A stretch of 36,428 nt of DNA from Alphaproteobacteria bacterium (GCA_030147745.1 JASBUS010000029.1:1-36428); one strand, 5' to 3'; shown: positions 17,801-27,129, counted from the first letter of the stretch. The notes: generated by a model not told the origin, from the sequence alone. Translations and numbers: made by a program.

Positions 17801-20218
17801 ATGAAATTCACGCTTTCGTGGTTAAAAGAATATTTAGACACCAACGCTTCGTTACAAGAGATTACGGACAAATTGACCGCAATCGGTCTTGAGCTTGAAG
17901 GCGTTGAAGATCCTGCCGCTGCCCTTGCCGCATTTAAAGTTGCCGAAGTCGTCAGCGCGGAACAGCATCCTGATGCAGATCGTCTGCGCGTCTTGATGGT
18001 GAAAACAGCTGATCATGCTGAACCGCTTCAAGTCGTTTGTGGCGCACCAAATGCCCGAGCAGGCATGAAGGGTATTTTGGCGTTGCCAAATACTTATGTC
18101 CCGGGTCTCGACATCACATTGAAGAAAAGCAAAATCCGCGGCATTGAATCCAACGGCATGATGGCGTCTGAGCGCGAACTTTGCCTTGGTGAAGATCATA
18201 ACGGCATTATCGACCTTGATACAAAATGGGCGATTGGCACACCGATAGCTGAAGTGCTTGGCCTGAATGACCCAATCATTGATATTGCCATCACACCAAA
18301 CCGCGCCGATTGTACAGGCGTTTATGGCGTTGCCCGAGATTTAGCAGCCGCAGGCATGGGTACATTAAAGCCGCTTGAGCGCCCAAGTATTATCGGTAAA
18401 GGCGCAAGCCCAATCCAAATCAGCCTCGACCTTGATGGTGATGACAAAATCGCATGCAGCCATTTCATGGGCCGCATGATTACTGGCGTTAAAAATGGCC
18501 CATCTCCTGAATGGTTGCAGCAGCGCCTAAAAGCAATTGGCCTGCGTCCAATTTCAGCTTTGGTTGATATTACCAATTATTTCTGTATTGGCCTTTGCCG
18601 TCCATTGCACGTTTTTGATGCCGATAAATTACAAGGCAATCTTCATGTGCGTATGGCGAAAAAAGGTGAAAGCCTTGCCGCCTTGAATGACAAAGAATAT
18701 ACGCTTGATGATTTCATGACCGTTGTTGCGGATGATGCCAAAGCCCTTGCCCTTGGCGGCGTTATTGGCGGTGAAGAAACTGGCTGCACAGAAGGCACAG
18801 TGAATGTCTTCCTTGAATGTGCCTATTTCGACCCATATCGCACAGCTAAAACAGGCCGCGCGCTGCAGATTGATAGCGACGCACGTTACCGTTTTGAACG
18901 CGGTATCGACCCTGAATTTACTGCTCATGGTCTAGACCTTGCCACCGCGATGATCCTTGAACTATGCGGCGGCGAAGCGAGCGATGTGACCGAAGCTGGC
19001 GCCGCGCCAAAAGTCGCACAAAGCGTGCAATATGACCCAGCTTATTGTGAAAAATTGATTGGCCTTGCCGTTGATGCACAAGAGCAAAAAGCCATTCTTG
19101 ACCGCCTTGGTTTCACCGTGAATGACAACTGGCAAATTGACGCCCCAAGCTGGCGCGCCGATGTTCATGGCAAAGCAGATATCGTTGAAGAAGTCATCCG
19201 CATCGTTGGTTATAATAATATTCCGACTGTCGCGGTTACACGCAACGCCGATGATACCGAAGAATTTTATTCATTGCCTGCTGGCCGCATCCGTAAAGCA
19301 AAACTGACGCTTGCTTCGCGCGGTATGAATGAAACCATCAGCTACGCCTTTATGCGAGAAGACATGGCACTGCGCTATGGTTCAGACCGCAATGGTAAAG
19401 CCGCTGAATTGCGCTTGATGATGCCGATTAGTGAAGACTTAGTGCAAATGCGCCCATCTATCCTACCGAATTTAATTGATGCGGCGAAACGCAACACTGA
19501 CCGCGCATATGGTAATGTTGCTTTATTCGAAGTCGGCCCAAGCTTTGGCAAATGGTTACCACAAGACCAAACCATTACGGCAAGCGGCATTCGCACAGGC
19601 AGCGCACATAGCAAACATTGGAGCAGCGCTGAAGCTGACCGTAAAGTTGACCTTTACGACATCAAAGCCGATGTTGAAGCGCTTTTAACAAGCCTTGGCT
19701 TCCCTGCAGAAAACGCACAAGTGACGCGTGATGCACCTGAATATTTCCACCCAGGGCGCAGCGGTACATTGCGTTTGGGTAAAAATGTATTGGCGCATTT
19801 TGGTGATATGCATCCATCCATCCTCGAAGCGGCTGACTTTAAAGATACAGTCTGTGGCTTTGAGGTATTTTTGGATAACATTCCTGTGCCAAAGAAAAAA
19901 GGCGCAACTGCCAAGCCATTATTGAAGCTTGAAAGCCTACAGCCGCTTTCACGTGACTTTGCCTTCATTGTTGAAGAACATCTTGAAACGCTTTCACTTG
20001 TCCGCGCCATTTCAGCCGTTGATAAGAATTTGATCAAAGATGTATCCATCTTTGACGTTTATCAGGGCAAAGGCGTTGATGACGGCTTTAAGTCAATCGC
20101 CCTGACCATCCGCATTCAGCCACGTGAAAACACGCTGACCGATGAAGAGATTGAAACATTATCGAAGAAGATCATCGCCGCCGCACAAGATAAATGTGCC
20201 GCGAAACTTCGTGCTTAA
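17801..20218 (+). CDS. pheT: Phenylalanine--tRNA ligase beta subunit
   Basis: The beta chain of the (alpha-beta)2 synthetase that charges tRNA-Phe; 805 residues, full length. Domains in order: N-terminal B1 (MKFTLSWLKEYLD), EMAP/OB tRNA-binding domain (about 40-150; VCGAPNARAGMKGILALPN), B3/B4 editing domain (about 210-375; GLRPISALVDITNYF), B5 (about 400-475), the catalytic-like core (about 480-690) and the C-terminal anticodon-binding FDX-ACB domain (about 710-805; LQPLSRDFAFIVEE). It starts at 17801 after TAGGGTAAACCGAT. The alpha subunit gene pheS, nearly always immediately upstream, is absent; the RNase R-like gene takes that place. Confidence 0.97.
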   Translation: MKFTLSWLKEYLDTNASLQEITDKLTAIGLELEGVEDPAAALAAFKVAEVVSAEQHPDADRLRVLMVKTADHAEPLQVVCGAPNARAGMKGILALPNTYVPGLDITLKKSKIRGIESNGMMASERELCLGEDHNGIIDLDTKWAIGTPIAEVLGLNDPIIDIAITPNRADCTGVYGVARDLAAAGMGTLKPLERPSIIGKGASPIQISLDLDGDDKIACSHFMGRMITGVKNGPSPEWLQQRLKAIGLRPISALVDITNYFCIGLCRPLHVFDADKLQGNLHVRMAKKGESLAALNDKEYTLDDFMTVVADDAKALALGGVIGGEETGCTEGTVNVFLECAYFDPYRTAKTGRALQIDSDARYRFERGIDPEFTAHGLDLATAMILELCGGEASDVTEAGAAPKVAQSVQYDPAYCEKLIGLAVDAQEQKAILDRLGFTVNDNWQIDAPSWRADVHGKADIVEEVIRIVGYNNIPTVAVTRNADDTEEFYSLPAGRIRKAKLTLASRGMNETISYAFMREDMALRYGSDRNGKAAELRLMMPISEDLVQMRPSILPNLIDAAKRNTDRAYGNVALFEVGPSFGKWLPQDQTITASGIRTGSAHSKHWSSAEADRKVDLYDIKADVEALLTSLGFPAENAQVTRDAPEYFHPGRSGTLRLGKNVLAHFGDMHPSILEAADFKDTVCGFEVFLDNIPVPKKKGATAKPLLKLESLQPLSRDFAFIVEEHLETLSLVRAISAVDKNLIKDVSIFDVYQGKGVDDGFKSIALTIRIQPRENTLTDEEIETLSKKIIAAAQDKCAAKLRA

Positions 20219-20541
20219 TCTCATCAATGAACATGCACCAAATACGGCCACGCCCGGAGCTATGAACAAGCTCCAGGCGCGGAAGAAGGTAGATTTTGTG
20301 TGTGTATGTGGTTCAGAACACAGCCGGAGACGTAGGTTATGAGAGCTGAGGTAAGTTGCATTCAGCTGCATTCTAGACATAATAAGAAGCAAAGATCAGG
20401 CCAAAAATAATTTCATTTAAAATCAATAACTTAAAAAATAGTGGTGAAAAATTAAAGTTTCATTAGTCCCATTATGAAACGATATAAGATATACTGTAAG
20501 AAATTGAAACGCTCACCCCCGCGCGGGAAAGGATTTCTTGA
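20219..20541 (+). other. 323-bp non-coding region with a hairpin and an operator-like dyad
   Basis: No convincing gene is seen. A strong but U-tract-less hairpin lies 33 bp after pheT at 20251-20279: CGCC and GGAGCT pair with AGCTCC and GGCG around a C-A mismatch, loop ATGAACA. It may end or stabilise the pheT transcript. Further on are TGCATTC repeated twice within 20356-20372, an A/T-rich stretch (about 20400-20460), and a 7-bp dyad GTTTCAT/ATGAAAC at 20457-20480 upstream of the response-regulator gene. No known small RNA is recognised. Confidence 0.4.
20457..20495 (+). promoter_or_regulatory. Dyad operator and -10 element upstream of the response regulator
   Basis: The inverted repeat GTTTCAT-N10-ATGAAAC (20457-20480) is followed by TATACT (20490-20495), a good -10 hexamer. 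The dyad covers the -35 position, where no TTGACA-like hexamer exists. This is the arrangement expected for a regulator-controlled promoter, possibly autoregulated. A perfect 10-bp palindrome CCCGCGCGGG (20518-20527) lies between it and the ribosome-binding site. Confidence 0.35.
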
Positions 20542-22008
20542 ATGGCCACTAAAGTTTTGATTGCTGATGATGATGCAACCCAACGCCGCTTGATTGCGAT
20601 GCTGCTGATCAAAAAGCTCGGCTATAAAATTGTCGAAGCGGAAAATGGCCGTGATGCGCTGTCTATTCTTGAGGCGGATCAAAATGAACAATCTATTCAA
20701 TTAATCATCCTTGATTTGCGCATGCCTGAAATTGATGGCTTTGGCGTGCTTGAACAAATTAATGTCAAATATCCGGGTCGTCCGGTGATTATCTTGACGG
20801 GTTCGCAAGATGTACAAGATGCCGTTAACGCGATGCAGCTTGGCGCTACGGACTTCATGACCAAGCCCGTATCATCGGAGCGTATGATTGTTTCCGTGCA
20901 AAACGCCTTGAAGATGAGCACTTTGACCAAAGAGGTCACACGCCTAAAGAAACAAGAATCAGGCACGTTCGGCTTCACCGATTTGATCGGTTATGAAGGC
21001 GGGCTGTCAGGCGTGGTGAGTATTTCGCGCAAGGCTGCGTCATCAGACATCCCAACATTAATCACTGGTGAGACCGGCGTTGGTAAAGAAGTCTTTGCGC
21101 GCGCGATCCACGGTGAAAGCAACCGCGCAGGCGCACCATTTATTGCCGTAAACTGCGGCGCGATCCCTGAAAATTTGGTGGAGAGCACCCTGTTCGGTCA
21201 TGAAAAAGGCGCATTCACAGGCGCCATCCAAAAGGCGGCGGGTAAATTCCGTGAAGCTGAAGGCGGGACAATCTTCCTTGATGAGGTTGGTGATTTGCCG
21301 CTTGAAGCGCAAGTCAAATTGCTGCGCGTTTTGCAGCAAAAAGAAGTTGAACCTGTTGGCGCAGGCCGCGCCGTTCCCGTGAATGTCCGCATTGTGTCGG
21401 CGACCCACCGTAATTTGGAGGATGCCGTGCGTGCAGGTAAGTTCCGCGAGGATTTATATTTCCGCCTCAACGTCTTTAAAATTGAATTGCCGCCATTACG
21501 GGCGCGCAGTAACGATGTGCCTGCGCTTGCCAAACATTTCATTTCACGTTTTGCTGTGACGGAAAATTCACGCATTAATGATATTAGTGATGCCGCGATG
21601 GCCAAGCTACAGCGCCATATTTGGCCAGGTAACGTGCGTGAGCTTGAAAACACATTGCATCGCGCCATGGTGCTTTGTGACCAAGATCAAATTCAACCCG
21701 ATGATATTATTTTTGAGAACGCGTCAAGCGGCGATATGCCCGCTGCGCAAACGGCATCTTACGCTGACCCGCAAAGTGCGCAGCGCATCATGGGCAGCAC
21801 ACAACATTCCGCGCAGGCGATTGATGCCGCGAATGGTTATATTGTATACGTCCTCGGGCAAGATGGTGAATTTAAAACCATGGAAGCACTTGAAAATGAA
21901 GCAATGCATCTAGCCATCGAATTCCATGACGGCAATATTACCCGCGCAGCAAAAGCGCTTGGCATTGCTAAGTCAACCTTCTACCGTAAAATGGATAAAG
22001 CGCTTTAA
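20542..22008 (+). CDS. Sigma-54-dependent response regulator (NtrC family)
   Basis: 488 residues in three parts. The receiver domain (1-120) has acidic residues Asp9-Asp11, phospho-acceptor Asp58 in IILDLRMP and Lys108. The AAA+ domain (about 145-375) has Walker A GETGVGKE (176-183), the sigma-54 contact loop GAFTGA (223-228), Walker B GTIFLDEVGD (242-251) and LYFRLNVFKI with arginine fingers. A Fis-type helix-turn-helix is at the end (ITRAAKALGIAKSTFYRKM). A longer-than-usual linker (about 395-445), Ala/Gln/Ser-rich, precedes the helix-turn-helix. The start has AAAGGA at good spacing. No histidine kinase is nearby, so the input is unknown. Targets would need -24/-12 promoters; none is obvious here. 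Its stop lies 2 bp from that of the convergent PBP gene. Confidence 0.93.
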   Translation: MATKVLIADDDATQRRLIAMLLIKKLGYKIVEAENGRDALSILEADQNEQSIQLIILDLRMPEIDGFGVLEQINVKYPGRPVIILTGSQDVQDAVNAMQLGATDFMTKPVSSERMIVSVQNALKMSTLTKEVTRLKKQESGTFGFTDLIGYEGGLSGVVSISRKAASSDIPTLITGETGVGKEVFARAIHGESNRAGAPFIAVNCGAIPENLVESTLFGHEKGAFTGAIQKAAGKFREAEGGTIFLDEVGDLPLEAQVKLLRVLQQKEVEPVGAGRAVPVNVRIVSATHRNLEDAVRAGKFREDLYFRLNVFKIELPPLRARSNDVPALAKHFISRFAVTENSRINDISDAAMAKLQRHIWPGNVRELENTLHRAMVLCDQDQIQPDDIIFENASSGDMPAAQTASYADPQSAQRIMGSTQHSAQAIDAANGYIVYVLGQDGEFKTMEALENEAMHLAIEFHDGNITRAAKALGIAKSTFYRKMDKAL

Positions 22009-22010
22009 GC

Positions 22011-24470
22011 TTAATAAATGCCGCCTGTGCCTGTTGATGCCGATGATGTCGGGTCAGACGTGTTGCCTGTTGGAATTTTTGACATTTTACGAATGCCACC
22101 ACTTTCAAGAATCGTGATCGAATCATCAGGCTCTGTGCCGCTGGTGAAGGCTTCCCAAATCACGCGTTCATCGCCTGCTTTGGCACGCTGACCTGTGTCG
22201 GCGTTAATACGCACCATACGCACACCCGGCGGGACACGGAATGGCCTTGCCGGCACGTCTTTTAAAGCTTCTTCCATAAAGCTTTTGAACACAGGCAAGG
22301 CGACAGATGAACCTGTTTCTTTTTTACCAAGTGGCGCAGGCTGATCAAAGCCAATATAGACCCCAACCACCATGTCAGGCGTGAAGCCCATAAACCATGT
22401 GTCTTTTGAATCGTTGGTCGTGCCTGTTTTACCCGCAAGCGGACGATTTAGAGAACGCAAGCGCACGGCTGTGCCGCGCTCGACCACGCCACTTAATATT
22501 GAGACCATTTGATAGACATGGCGTGGATCCGCAATCTGTGCGCGTTGGTCTGGCATTTTCGGCACATCTTGTTGCCCCCAACGGACGAGCGAGCCACAAT
22601 CTTTACATGGGCGCTGATCGTGGCGGAAAATTGTGTTGCCGTAACGGTCTTGGATACGGTCAATAAAAGTTGGGCGAATATATTTACCGCCATTGACCAA
22701 TTTCGCATAGGCTGCCGCCATATCATGGAGGGTCGTTTCCCCCGCACCTAATGCATAAGACAATAAAGGCTGCATATTATCATCAATGCCAAAGTCCTTA
22801 ACATATGTCGCGACGGTATCCATACCAACATATTCAGCTAAACGGACAGTCATAAGGTTTTTAGATTTCTCTACGCCACGACGAAGGGGCGTCAAGCCAT
22901 CAAAATCTTTGCTATAGTTTTCAGGCTTCCAGAAATGACCTGGGCGATCTTCAATCACGATCGGCGCATCCAAAATCAATGTCGCAGGGGTAAAGCCATT
23001 TTCAAGCGCCGCCAAATAGACAAATGGCTTAATCGATGAACCTGGCTGACGTTTCGCCTGTGTCACGCGGTTAAACTGGCTTTTGCCATAGCGCCAGCCG
23101 CCTTGCATTGCCAATACACGCCCCGTATGCGGGTCAAGCGCGATTAAGCCGCCCTGCACTTTTGGGACTTGTTTTAATGTATAGATATTTTTGTCTTTCA
23201 ACATTACGGCGACAACATCACCGACATTCAAGACATCCTTCAAACTCGAGACGGCTGGGCCGCGCGCATCTGTACCAATATATTTACGTGCCCATTTGCT
23301 GTCTTCACGCAGGATTTTACCTGTCTCGCCTGTTTTAAGACCTATTTCCGCGCTATCCTTACTAACATCCAGTATAACGGCAAGCGCCCAATCACGCAGC
23401 AGGCCATCAGGATCTTCGACTTTGTCCAAAGCATCTTGCCATAAAGATTTTTCAGCAGCCGGGACAATATTTAACGTTGTAATTGGCCCGCGATAACCAT
23501 GACGGCGGTCGTAATCTTCGAGCCCATCACGCAGCGCTTTAGTCGCCATCGCTTGTAATTCTGGATCAACACTTGTGCGGACAGACAAGCCGCCTTTATA
23601 CAGACCATCTTCACCATATTCCGCCAATAGCTCACGGCGGACTTCTTCTGCGAAGTAAGGTGCATTAACGATGTGATCGGCACTGCGCTTTAACATACGC
23701 AATGGTTTTAATGTGGCGATTTCAGCTTGATCTTCGGTAATGAATTTTTCAATTTCCATGCGCTCAATTACCCAATTACGACGCTCTAACGCCGCATCAT
23801 GGTTGCGTACTGGATGGTAATTACTTGGCGCTTTGGGCAAAGCGGCGAGATAAGCGGCCTCCTCAATTGTCACGGCATCAAGGGGCTTGTTGAAATAATA
23901 TAATGCCGCGGCAGCGACGCCATATGTACGGCTGCCCAAATAAATCTCATTGAGGTAAATTTCAAGGATTTGGTCTTTCGACATGACGCTTTCAAGGCGC
24001 GAGGCCAAAACAGCTTCTTTAATCTTACGCTTAATTTTACGCTCATTGCTTAGGAAGAAATTTTTAGCGACCTGCTGCGTAATGGTTGACGCACCGATCA
24101 GGCGGCGATTATTCTTCATCAGAATATTTTGAATATTCACCACAGACGCGCGCGCAATCGCGACATAATCCACCCCGCCATGGGTGTAAAAATTTTGGTC
24201 TTCTGCCGCGACAAACGCGTTACGGACAAGCGGTGGAATTTCTTCAAACGGCATGAAAATGCGGCGTTCTTGCGCAAATTCACCCAAGATACGGCCATCA
24301 CCCGCATGCACGCGCGTTACAACCGCGGGATGATAATTCATCAATGTTTTATGGTCTGGCAAATCTTGCGAATAATAGCTAACGACGCCGACAATAGCGA
24401 CTATGCCGAGGATTGCCAAAAGGAATCCGGCTGACACACAAAATAACAGAAAATTCGATAACCAACGCAT
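22011..24470 (-). CDS. mrcA: Penicillin-binding protein 1A (bifunctional transglycosylase/transpeptidase)
   Basis: A class A PBP of 819 residues that polymerises and cross-links peptidoglycan at the inner membrane. N-terminal transmembrane anchor (about 7-33). GT51 domain with catalytic Glu90 in AAEDQNFYTHGGVD, then GASTITQQVAKNFFL and the KIKEAVLASRLE block. An OB-like insertion (about 330-435) follows, as in PBP1A. The transpeptidase domain has Ser478 in PGSSIKPF, SKN (536-538) and KTGTTND (681-687). A short Ser/Thr/Gly-rich tail ends the protein. The ATG at 24470 lacks a clear ribosome-binding site; the gene lies 59 bp after the secreted-protein gene and may be translated from a shared transcript. 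Confidence 0.96.
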   Translation of the reverse strand: MRWLSNFLLFCVSAGFLLAILGIVAIVGVVSYYSQDLPDHKTLMNYHPAVVTRVHAGDGRILGEFAQERRIFMPFEEIPPLVRNAFVAAEDQNFYTHGGVDYVAIARASVVNIQNILMKNNRRLIGASTITQQVAKNFFLSNERKIKRKIKEAVLASRLESVMSKDQILEIYLNEIYLGSRTYGVAAAALYYFNKPLDAVTIEEAAYLAALPKAPSNYHPVRNHDAALERRNWVIERMEIEKFITEDQAEIATLKPLRMLKRSADHIVNAPYFAEEVRRELLAEYGEDGLYKGGLSVRTSVDPELQAMATKALRDGLEDYDRRHGYRGPITTLNIVPAAEKSLWQDALDKVEDPDGLLRDWALAVILDVSKDSAEIGLKTGETGKILREDSKWARKYIGTDARGPAVSSLKDVLNVGDVVAVMLKDKNIYTLKQVPKVQGGLIALDPHTGRVLAMQGGWRYGKSQFNRVTQAKRQPGSSIKPFVYLAALENGFTPATLILDAPIVIEDRPGHFWKPENYSKDFDGLTPLRRGVEKSKNLMTVRLAEYVGMDTVATYVKDFGIDDNMQPLLSYALGAGETTLHDMAAAYAKLVNGGKYIRPTFIDRIQDRYGNTIFRHDQRPCKDCGSLVRWGQQDVPKMPDQRAQIADPRHVYQMVSILSGVVERGTAVRLRSLNRPLAGKTGTTNDSKDTWFMGFTPDMVVGVYIGFDQPAPLGKKETGSSVALPVFKSFMEEALKDVPARPFRVPPGVRMVRINADTGQRAKAGDERVIWEAFTSGTEPDDSITILESGGIRKMSKIPTGNTSDPTSSASTGTGGIY

Positions 24471-24529
24471 GGCTGATTTATGCCATAAGGCCGATCAGAA
24501 AGAAAGGGATTATTTATCCAAAAAGACAA

Positions 24530-25330
24530 TTACATAGCTGCAACTTGCTGAACTCGTTTTTTCAACATTTGAACAATGCAAGATTGTACCATTTTATGCA
24601 GTTCCATATGGTCTGCAGCTTTGCCCTGACGCGAGAGCGAGCATTCCGACGATGCATAATTTGAATAATTCATATTGGCCGTTGGCAATTCACGTGCAAT
24701 ACGTGTTAACGCCGCTTGATCACCCTTGCCTTGCTGCGCACGCATAATCAATTCATTACGCTTATAGCTGCTGTAATCCACTAACATCTGCTCCGCGATT
24801 TCACGCATTTTCACAATACATGTTTTAGCGATCAATGGATTAATCTGCTTCACAGGCTTAATACGCTCATTCAAAAGCTGCTCAAGCTGTGTGTGGTCAT
24901 CGGCCTTTTGCGGGTTTTTCTTCTCATATTCCATACAATATCTGTCAGGATCATCTGGGATCGTCGCAATAGGCGGTAATTCATTTAATTTTGGCGCATT
25001 GGCGTCCAACTGATTCGCCGTCGGGTTTTGTGATGATTTACGAATATAATCATTCATCAACGCGCCGCCGATATCATAATTTTCGATCAAAGCGTTATTT
25101 TGCGCAGGCGCTGTTTGTGCGGGCGCCGCGGCACCGCCACCTTGCATTTGCTGCTGAACATAAGGGCTATATACAGGCGCGGATGACTGCGCCTTATCAT
25201 CTGCGTTCTTATCGCTTTTAATGCTTGGGACATATTGCACCTGTGCATGCGTAGGATGAGTAAGGCCAAAGCCACAAACACAGAAAGTCGTCAAAAACAT
25301 ATATTTGAAATTTTGTCTAATCGATGTCAT
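24530..25330 (-). CDS. Secreted cysteine-containing protein with an internal repeat, function unknown
   Basis: 266 residues from MTSIRQNFKY, where AAGGGG lies 8 nt upstream; the frame runs 23 codons further but that part looks non-coding. A signal peptide ends THPTHA (residue 29), so the protein is periplasmic or exported. Residues 48-85 are rich in Gln, Ala, Gly and Pro and probably flexible. The mature part has four cysteines in two similar blocks: Cys132 ... KADDHTQLEQLL ... Cys171-IVKM, and Cys230 ... KAADHMELHKMV ... Cys251-IVQM. This suggests a duplicated helical unit, each with one disulfide. I do not recognise a family. It lies between mlaF and the PBP1A gene on the same strand, hinting at an envelope role. 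Confidence 0.7.
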   Translation of the reverse strand: MTSIRQNFKYMFLTTFCVCGFGLTHPTHAQVQYVPSIKSDKNADDKAQSSAPVYSPYVQQQMQGGGAAAPAQTAPAQNNALIENYDIGGALMNDYIRKSSQNPTANQLDANAPKLNELPPIATIPDDPDRYCMEYEKKNPQKADDHTQLEQLLNERIKPVKQINPLIAKTCIVKMREIAEQMLVDYSSYKRNELIMRAQQGKGDQAALTRIARELPTANMNYSNYASSECSLSRQGKAADHMELHKMVQSCIVQMLKKRVQQVAAM

Positions 25331-25411
25331 GAAACATGCCCCTTCTGCTCTATGCTCAACATCTAAGTTTAACGCAGCGCCGCTCACTTTGCGAGTCAAA
25401 CCCCTAAAAAC

Positions 25412-26227
25412 TTATGCGGATTTCTTTTGCACAAAATCACTATGTTTAGTGATTGGCCCATCGGCGCGGCCATGAATAAACTGGTCAACATATGGGTTGC
25501 CAGAGTTATCCAACTCGTCAACTTTACCGCACCAAATGATTTTGCCTTCATAAATCATTGCGACTTTATCGGCGATTTTACGCGCGCTGGCCATATCATG
25601 GGTGATGGACAATGCTGTTGCGCCAAGCTCTTTCACAGACTGACAAATTAGGTCGTTAATTACATCAGCCATAATTGGATCTAGACCTGTGGTTGGCTCA
25701 TCAAAGAAAATGATTTCTGGACTTGTGGCAATAGCGCGCGCCAAGCCAACACGTTTTTGCATCCCGCCCGATAATTCAGCAGGGAATAAATCACCAACCA
25801 TCGCCGACAAACCAACCGCGCGGATCTTCTCAATCGCAATTTCGCGCGCTTGTGCCTTTGGCATTTTCTCGCCATGGATTAAGCCGAATGCAACATTTTC
25901 CCATACAGGCAAAGAATCAAACAAGGCGGCGCTTTGGAATAACATGCCAAATTTATGCATTAATTCAACGCGTGCACGGCCCTTAATATGGGTGGTCACT
26001 TCGCCATCAACTTCGATTGTGCCTTCATCAGGCTCCATCATGCCCAAGATATTTTTAAGCAAAACGGATTTACCTGTACCTGACCCACCGATCACGACAA
26101 GGGATTCACCTTTTTGCACTTCCAAATTCACACCACATAAGACATGCTTTGTGCCAAAAGACTTTTTGACATTGGTCATCTTAATCATTGGTGTGTTTTT
26201 ATTGCTATCTGTCTTATCCGCATTCAT
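25412..26227 (-). CDS. mlaF: ABC transporter ATP-binding protein MlaF
   Basis: The cytoplasmic ATPase of the Mla phospholipid-transport complex that maintains outer-membrane lipid asymmetry. 271 residues. Walker A GGSGTGKS (47-54), Q-loop Gln98, signature LSGGMQKR (152-159), Walker B EIIFFDEPTTGLD (171-183) and switch His210. LSGGMQKRVGLARAIA and the DPIMADVI segment are typical of MlaF rather than other ABC ATPases. It overlaps mlaE by 4 bp (translational coupling). mlaD, which often follows, is not found; a secreted protein gene of unknown function comes next. Confidence 0.93.
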   Translation of the reverse strand: MNADKTDSNKNTPMIKMTNVKKSFGTKHVLCGVNLEVQKGESLVVIGGSGTGKSVLLKNILGMMEPDEGTIEVDGEVTTHIKGRARVELMHKFGMLFQSAALFDSLPVWENVAFGLIHGEKMPKAQAREIAIEKIRAVGLSAMVGDLFPAELSGGMQKRVGLARAIATSPEIIFFDEPTTGLDPIMADVINDLICQSVKELGATALSITHDMASARKIADKVAMIYEGKIIWCGKVDELDNSGNPYVDQFIHGRADGPITKHSDFVQKKSA

Positions 26228-27012
26228 GAGAAGAAAACCTGCGTTAGAATATAGTTAGAGATCAAAATCAAAATCGATGCAGAGACAACCGCATTCGTTG
26301 TGGCTGCGCCAACGCCTTGTGCGCCGCGGCCTGAATTAAAGCCATGGTAGCAGCCCATCAATGTCACGATAAAACCAAATGCCGCAGCCTTAACCAAGCC
26401 AGAGATCACGTCAGCCGATTCAAGCACCTCATAGGTTTGCTTCAAATAAGAGCCGACAGAGAAATCCAATGCATGTACGCTCACTAAATAACCGCCCATA
26501 ATACCGATGATATCACCGATCAAGACCAAGACTGGCAACATTAATGTGCCCGCAACAATACGTGGGACGATCAAATATTTAAATGGGTTAACTGATAACG
26601 TGACAAGCGCGTCAATTTGTTCAGTTACGCGCATTGTACCAATTTCCGCCGCGATCGCCGCGCCAACACGGCCAGCAACCATCAAGCCTGCCAAAACAGG
26701 TGCCAATTCACGTGTGATCGATAATACAACGACGGATGCGATCGCGTTTTCCGCATTAAAGCGTGTGAAGCCTGTGTAACTTTGGAGTGCAAGCACCATA
26801 CCTGTAAATAACGCCGTCATACCGACAACAGGTAAAGAGTAAAAGCCAATATCCATGAATTGTTTCAGTGTGATGCGCGCAAAAAATGGCGGCATAAAGA
26901 TATGACTTACGGCCTTCATCGCGAATATAAATATACGCCCAATAGCCGCACAAAGCCCATAAAGACTGTGCCCAATAGATTCAAGAAAGTTAAATATAAA
27001 CGCGATTGGCAT
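26224..27012 (-). CDS. mlaE: ABC transporter permease MlaE
   Basis: The inner-membrane permease of the Mla phospholipid transporter, 262 residues, normal length. It has an N-terminal amphipathic segment and five or so membrane helices, with family blocks QFMDIGFYSLPVVGMTALFTG (in part), AAEIGTMRVTEQIDALVTL, the conserved coupling-helix signature, and GYLVSVHALDFSVGSYL. It starts at 27012 with AAAGGG upstream. It is the first gene of a minus-strand unit mlaE-mlaF-secreted protein-PBP1A. Confidence 0.94.
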   Translation of the reverse strand: MPIAFIFNFLESIGHSLYGLCAAIGRIFIFAMKAVSHIFMPPFFARITLKQFMDIGFYSLPVVGMTALFTGMVLALQSYTGFTRFNAENAIASVVVLSITRELAPVLAGLMVAGRVGAAIAAEIGTMRVTEQIDALVTLSVNPFKYLIVPRIVAGTLMLPVLVLIGDIIGIMGGYLVSVHALDFSVGSYLKQTYEVLESADVISGLVKAAAFGFIVTLMGCYHGFNSGRGAQGVGAATTNAVVSASILILISNYILTQVFFS

Positions 27013-27043
27013 CTGTTAGCATCCCTTTTATTTCCAGCCTATA

Positions 27044-27072
27044 TGTTTAGCGCTTTTTATGGTTGTGGTCAA
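27044..27072 (-). promoter_or_regulatory. Candidate promoter for the mlaEF unit
   Basis: On the minus strand -35 TTGACC (27067-27072), 17-bp spacer, -10 TAAACA (27044-27049), giving a leader of about 25-30 nt before mlaE. Confidence 0.4.
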
Positions 27073-27101
27073 AGGGTTATAATGCTTTTTACCCTGCTCA
27101 A

Positions 27102-27129
27102 TTGGATTAGATTTTTTGCATATTATACA
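27102..27129 (+). promoter_or_regulatory. Candidate promoter for the small orphan gene
   Basis: -35 TTGGAT (27102-27107), 16-bp spacer, -10 TATACA (27124-27129) in A/T-rich DNA, about 50 bp before the ATG at 27179. It is back to back with the mlaE promoter candidate. Confidence 0.35.

Noticed and set aside
20251-20279. Hairpin after pheT as an intrinsic terminator
   Set aside because: No T-run follows on either strand; kept only as an unexplained structure.
20262-20342. A 26-residue basic peptide (MNKLQARKKV...) downstream of pheT
   Set aside because: Its ATG lies in the loop of the 20251-20279 hairpin, the only SD-like GGAG is too close to the ATG, and there is no support from composition or context.
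22397-22751. Open frames antisense to the PBP1A gene
   Set aside because: They are shadows of a clearly coding gene and have no ribosome-binding sites or recognisable domains.
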